A stretch of DNA of 64,000 nt. It comes from Limnobacter humi. Lineage in GTDB: Bacteria > Pseudomonadota > Gammaproteobacteria > Burkholderiales > Burkholderiaceae_B. The notes under the pieces were generated by a model that worked only from the letters and a program-made list of their open reading frames with translations, did not search any database and was not told where the DNA came from. This document shows, one piece after another, positions 62,692 through 64,000 of the stretch; within the stretch, counting starts at the first letter, position 1; every line of letters begins with the position of its first letter. The stretch is taken from contig NZ_JANIGO010000001.1 in assembly GCF_024518835.1 (NCBI RefSeq), positions 434,001-498,000 of the forward strand, written 5' to 3'. Made by a program: the position numbers and the translations under genes.

Positions 62692-63906
62692 ATGTTTGCA
62701 AACATCCGCCGCCCTGAAGTGCTTCCCATCGTGCTGGCTGCGGCTGGCATTCTCATGGTCACCATGGGCATTCGCCAGTCCATGGGCCTGTTCATCAGCC
62801 CCATCAACCAAAGCACAGGCCTGGGCATTGCCACCATCAGTTTTGCCTTGGCCATTGGTCAGTTTGCCTGGGGTGCCATTCAACCGGTTGCAGGCGCAGT
62901 GGCCGACCGCTATGGGCCCAAGCCCGTGTTGCAAGGTGGCCTGGTGCTGCTGGGCCTGGGTTGCCTGCTGACCGCCTTTGTGAACAGTGCATGGATGCTG
63001 GTGCTGTCAGCCGGTTTGCTGGCCGCCATCGGCTCCGGGGCTGGCAGTTTTTCGGTGTTGATTGGCGCTGCAGCCCAACGCCTGCCTGCCGATGCGCGGG
63101 GCACTGCATCCGGCATCATCAACGCAGGCGGATCGTTTGGGCAATTTGTGTTTGCACCCCTGCTGCAGAAATTGATCCAATGGCTGGGCTGGATGGGTGC
63201 CATCGGGTCCATGCTGTTGGTGGCGCTGGCCACCCTGCCCCTGGTGAACAAGGTAACCGGCCAAGGTGTGATTGCTGACAGCGCCAACCAGGCGACCGAT
63301 GGCGGGCTGAAACAGGCGGTGTCGCACAGCCTGAAAGACCCCAGCTACCTGCTGCTGCATGCCGGTTTTTTTACCTGCGGATTTCACATTGCATTTTTGG
63401 TGACGCACCTGCCTGGCGAGGTGGCCCTGTGCGGCCTGCCCGCCAACGTGGCCAGTTGGTCGTTGGCCATCATCGGATTGGCCAATATTGCAGGCAGTTT
63501 GCTGGTGGGCCAACTGATTTCCAAACACCGCAGCAAAATGATCCTGGCCGTGATGTACGGCTCACGCAGCCTGTTGATCATTGCCTACCTGCTGCTGCCC
63601 AAAACCGACTGGACCTTTTACGCCTTTGCGGCAGGGCTTGGGTTTACCTGGTTGGCCACGGTGCCCCCCACGGCCTCGCTGGTGGGCAAACTGTTTGGCA
63701 CGCGCTACCTGGGCACGCTGTTTGGGCTGACCTTGCTGTCGCACCAGGTGGGCGGCTTTTTGGGGGCCTGGCTGGGTGGCTTGGCCATGGTGGAATTTGG
63801 CAATTACCAGTGGATGTGGATGGCCGATATTGCCCTGGCAGCGATGGCCGCTGTGGCGAACTTGCCGATTCGGGAAGCGCAGATGCGGGTTTCAGTGGCG
63901 GGGTGA
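62692..63906 (+). CDS. Major facilitator superfamily transporter
   Basis: A 404-residue protein with twelve predicted membrane helices and the MFS loop motif near GAVADRYGPKPVL, plus a repeated half at VGQLISKHRSKMIL. ATG 62692 follows a CCGGAG site. The sequence resembles OFA/NNP-like permeases for organic anions, but the substrate is not assigned. The last 94 bases of the window after its stop show no further gene. Confidence 0.88.
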   Translation: MFANIRRPEVLPIVLAAAGILMVTMGIRQSMGLFISPINQSTGLGIATISFALAIGQFAWGAIQPVAGAVADRYGPKPVLQGGLVLLGLGCLLTAFVNSAWMLVLSAGLLAAIGSGAGSFSVLIGAAAQRLPADARGTASGIINAGGSFGQFVFAPLLQKLIQWLGWMGAIGSMLLVALATLPLVNKVTGQGVIADSANQATDGGLKQAVSHSLKDPSYLLLHAGFFTCGFHIAFLVTHLPGEVALCGLPANVASWSLAIIGLANIAGSLLVGQLISKHRSKMILAVMYGSRSLLIIAYLLLPKTDWTFYAFAAGLGFTWLATVPPTASLVGKLFGTRYLGTLFGLTLLSHQVGGFLGAWLGGLAMVEFGNYQWMWMADIALAAMAAVANLPIREAQMRVSVAG

Positions 63907-64000
63907 GTTCGGCACTGCACAGTTACCTCGCGCTTGACTGCAGCGCTGCGCGTACACCTCGCCCAGAAAAGCGTCCCGCGCATTCCCTCCCCTTTGCGAC

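Noticed and set aside
1-64000. CRISPR arrays, rRNA and tRNA genes
   Set aside because: No regularly spaced direct repeats and no cloverleaf or rRNA signature sequences were seen on reading the window; a dedicated tRNA search was not possible.

Overview
The window reads as chromosome of a betaproteobacterium of the order Burkholderiales, most like a Limnobacter relative. This is an inference from gene order (fmdB-DUF502-aspS-nudB, a fad operon under a TetR regulator, ligase-associated repair genes), protein flavour and moderate GC; nothing in the window fixes the species.

Layout. (a) 1-7.9 kb: arfB, then small secreted, lipo- and hypothetical proteins, with a transglycosylase/lysozyme-inhibitor gene pair and a decayed partial duplication of its flank, then LURP-one, NYN-LOTUS, PNPOx-like and SRPBCC genes. 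(b) 7.94-22.28 kb: an integron. A truncated integrase gene (+ strand) has a LexA-type box over its promoter. Diverging from it is a minus-strand array of ten recognisable attC sites and ten cassettes, several holding two or three genes. Reading away from the integrase: unknown + Mrr-like nuclease; DUF6615-like; unknown (RNase H-like?); CD-NTase + DUF6602-like nuclease; HNH; AAA-TOPRIM; TGT-like (DUF6610-like) + four-TM protein; CHAT protease; AbiEii-WYL fusion + HigBA; YefM-YoeB. Almost every cassette looks like a phage-defence or toxin-antitoxin module. (c) 22.3-28.6 kb: fatty-acid beta-oxidation operon (TetR, acyl-CoA dehydrogenase, FadB-type, FadA-type). (d) 28.7-31.2 kb: DoxX, two orphan proteins and pdeM. 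(e) 31.2-39.9 kb: ligase-associated helicase, an arginase-PutA fusion gene, ornithine cyclodeaminase and a divergent Lrp regulator. Together these give a complete route Arg to Orn to Pro to Glu. (f) 39.9-46.8 kb: mnmH, DUF429, ATP-dependent DNA ligase, ligase-associated exonuclease, clsB and an EEP-family enzyme in one operon. (g) 47-50.2 kb: nudB, aspS, DUF502, fmdB. (h) 50.4-55.5 kb: membrane desaturase, AraC regulator, a secreted GlyGly-CTERM hydrolase and an FAH-family enzyme. (i) 55.7-58.5 kb: a decaying cluster in which an acetamidase, a metal-binding protein and an ABC permease each carry an internal deletion. (j) 58.5-64 kb: a two-component pair, a chemotaxis receptor and an MFS transporter.

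The most interesting content is the defence-rich integron array (especially the TGT-like + membrane-protein cassette and the CD-NTase + nuclease cassette) and the arginase-proline dehydrogenase-aldehyde dehydrogenase fusion. Family calls come from reading motifs by eye; no database search was run.
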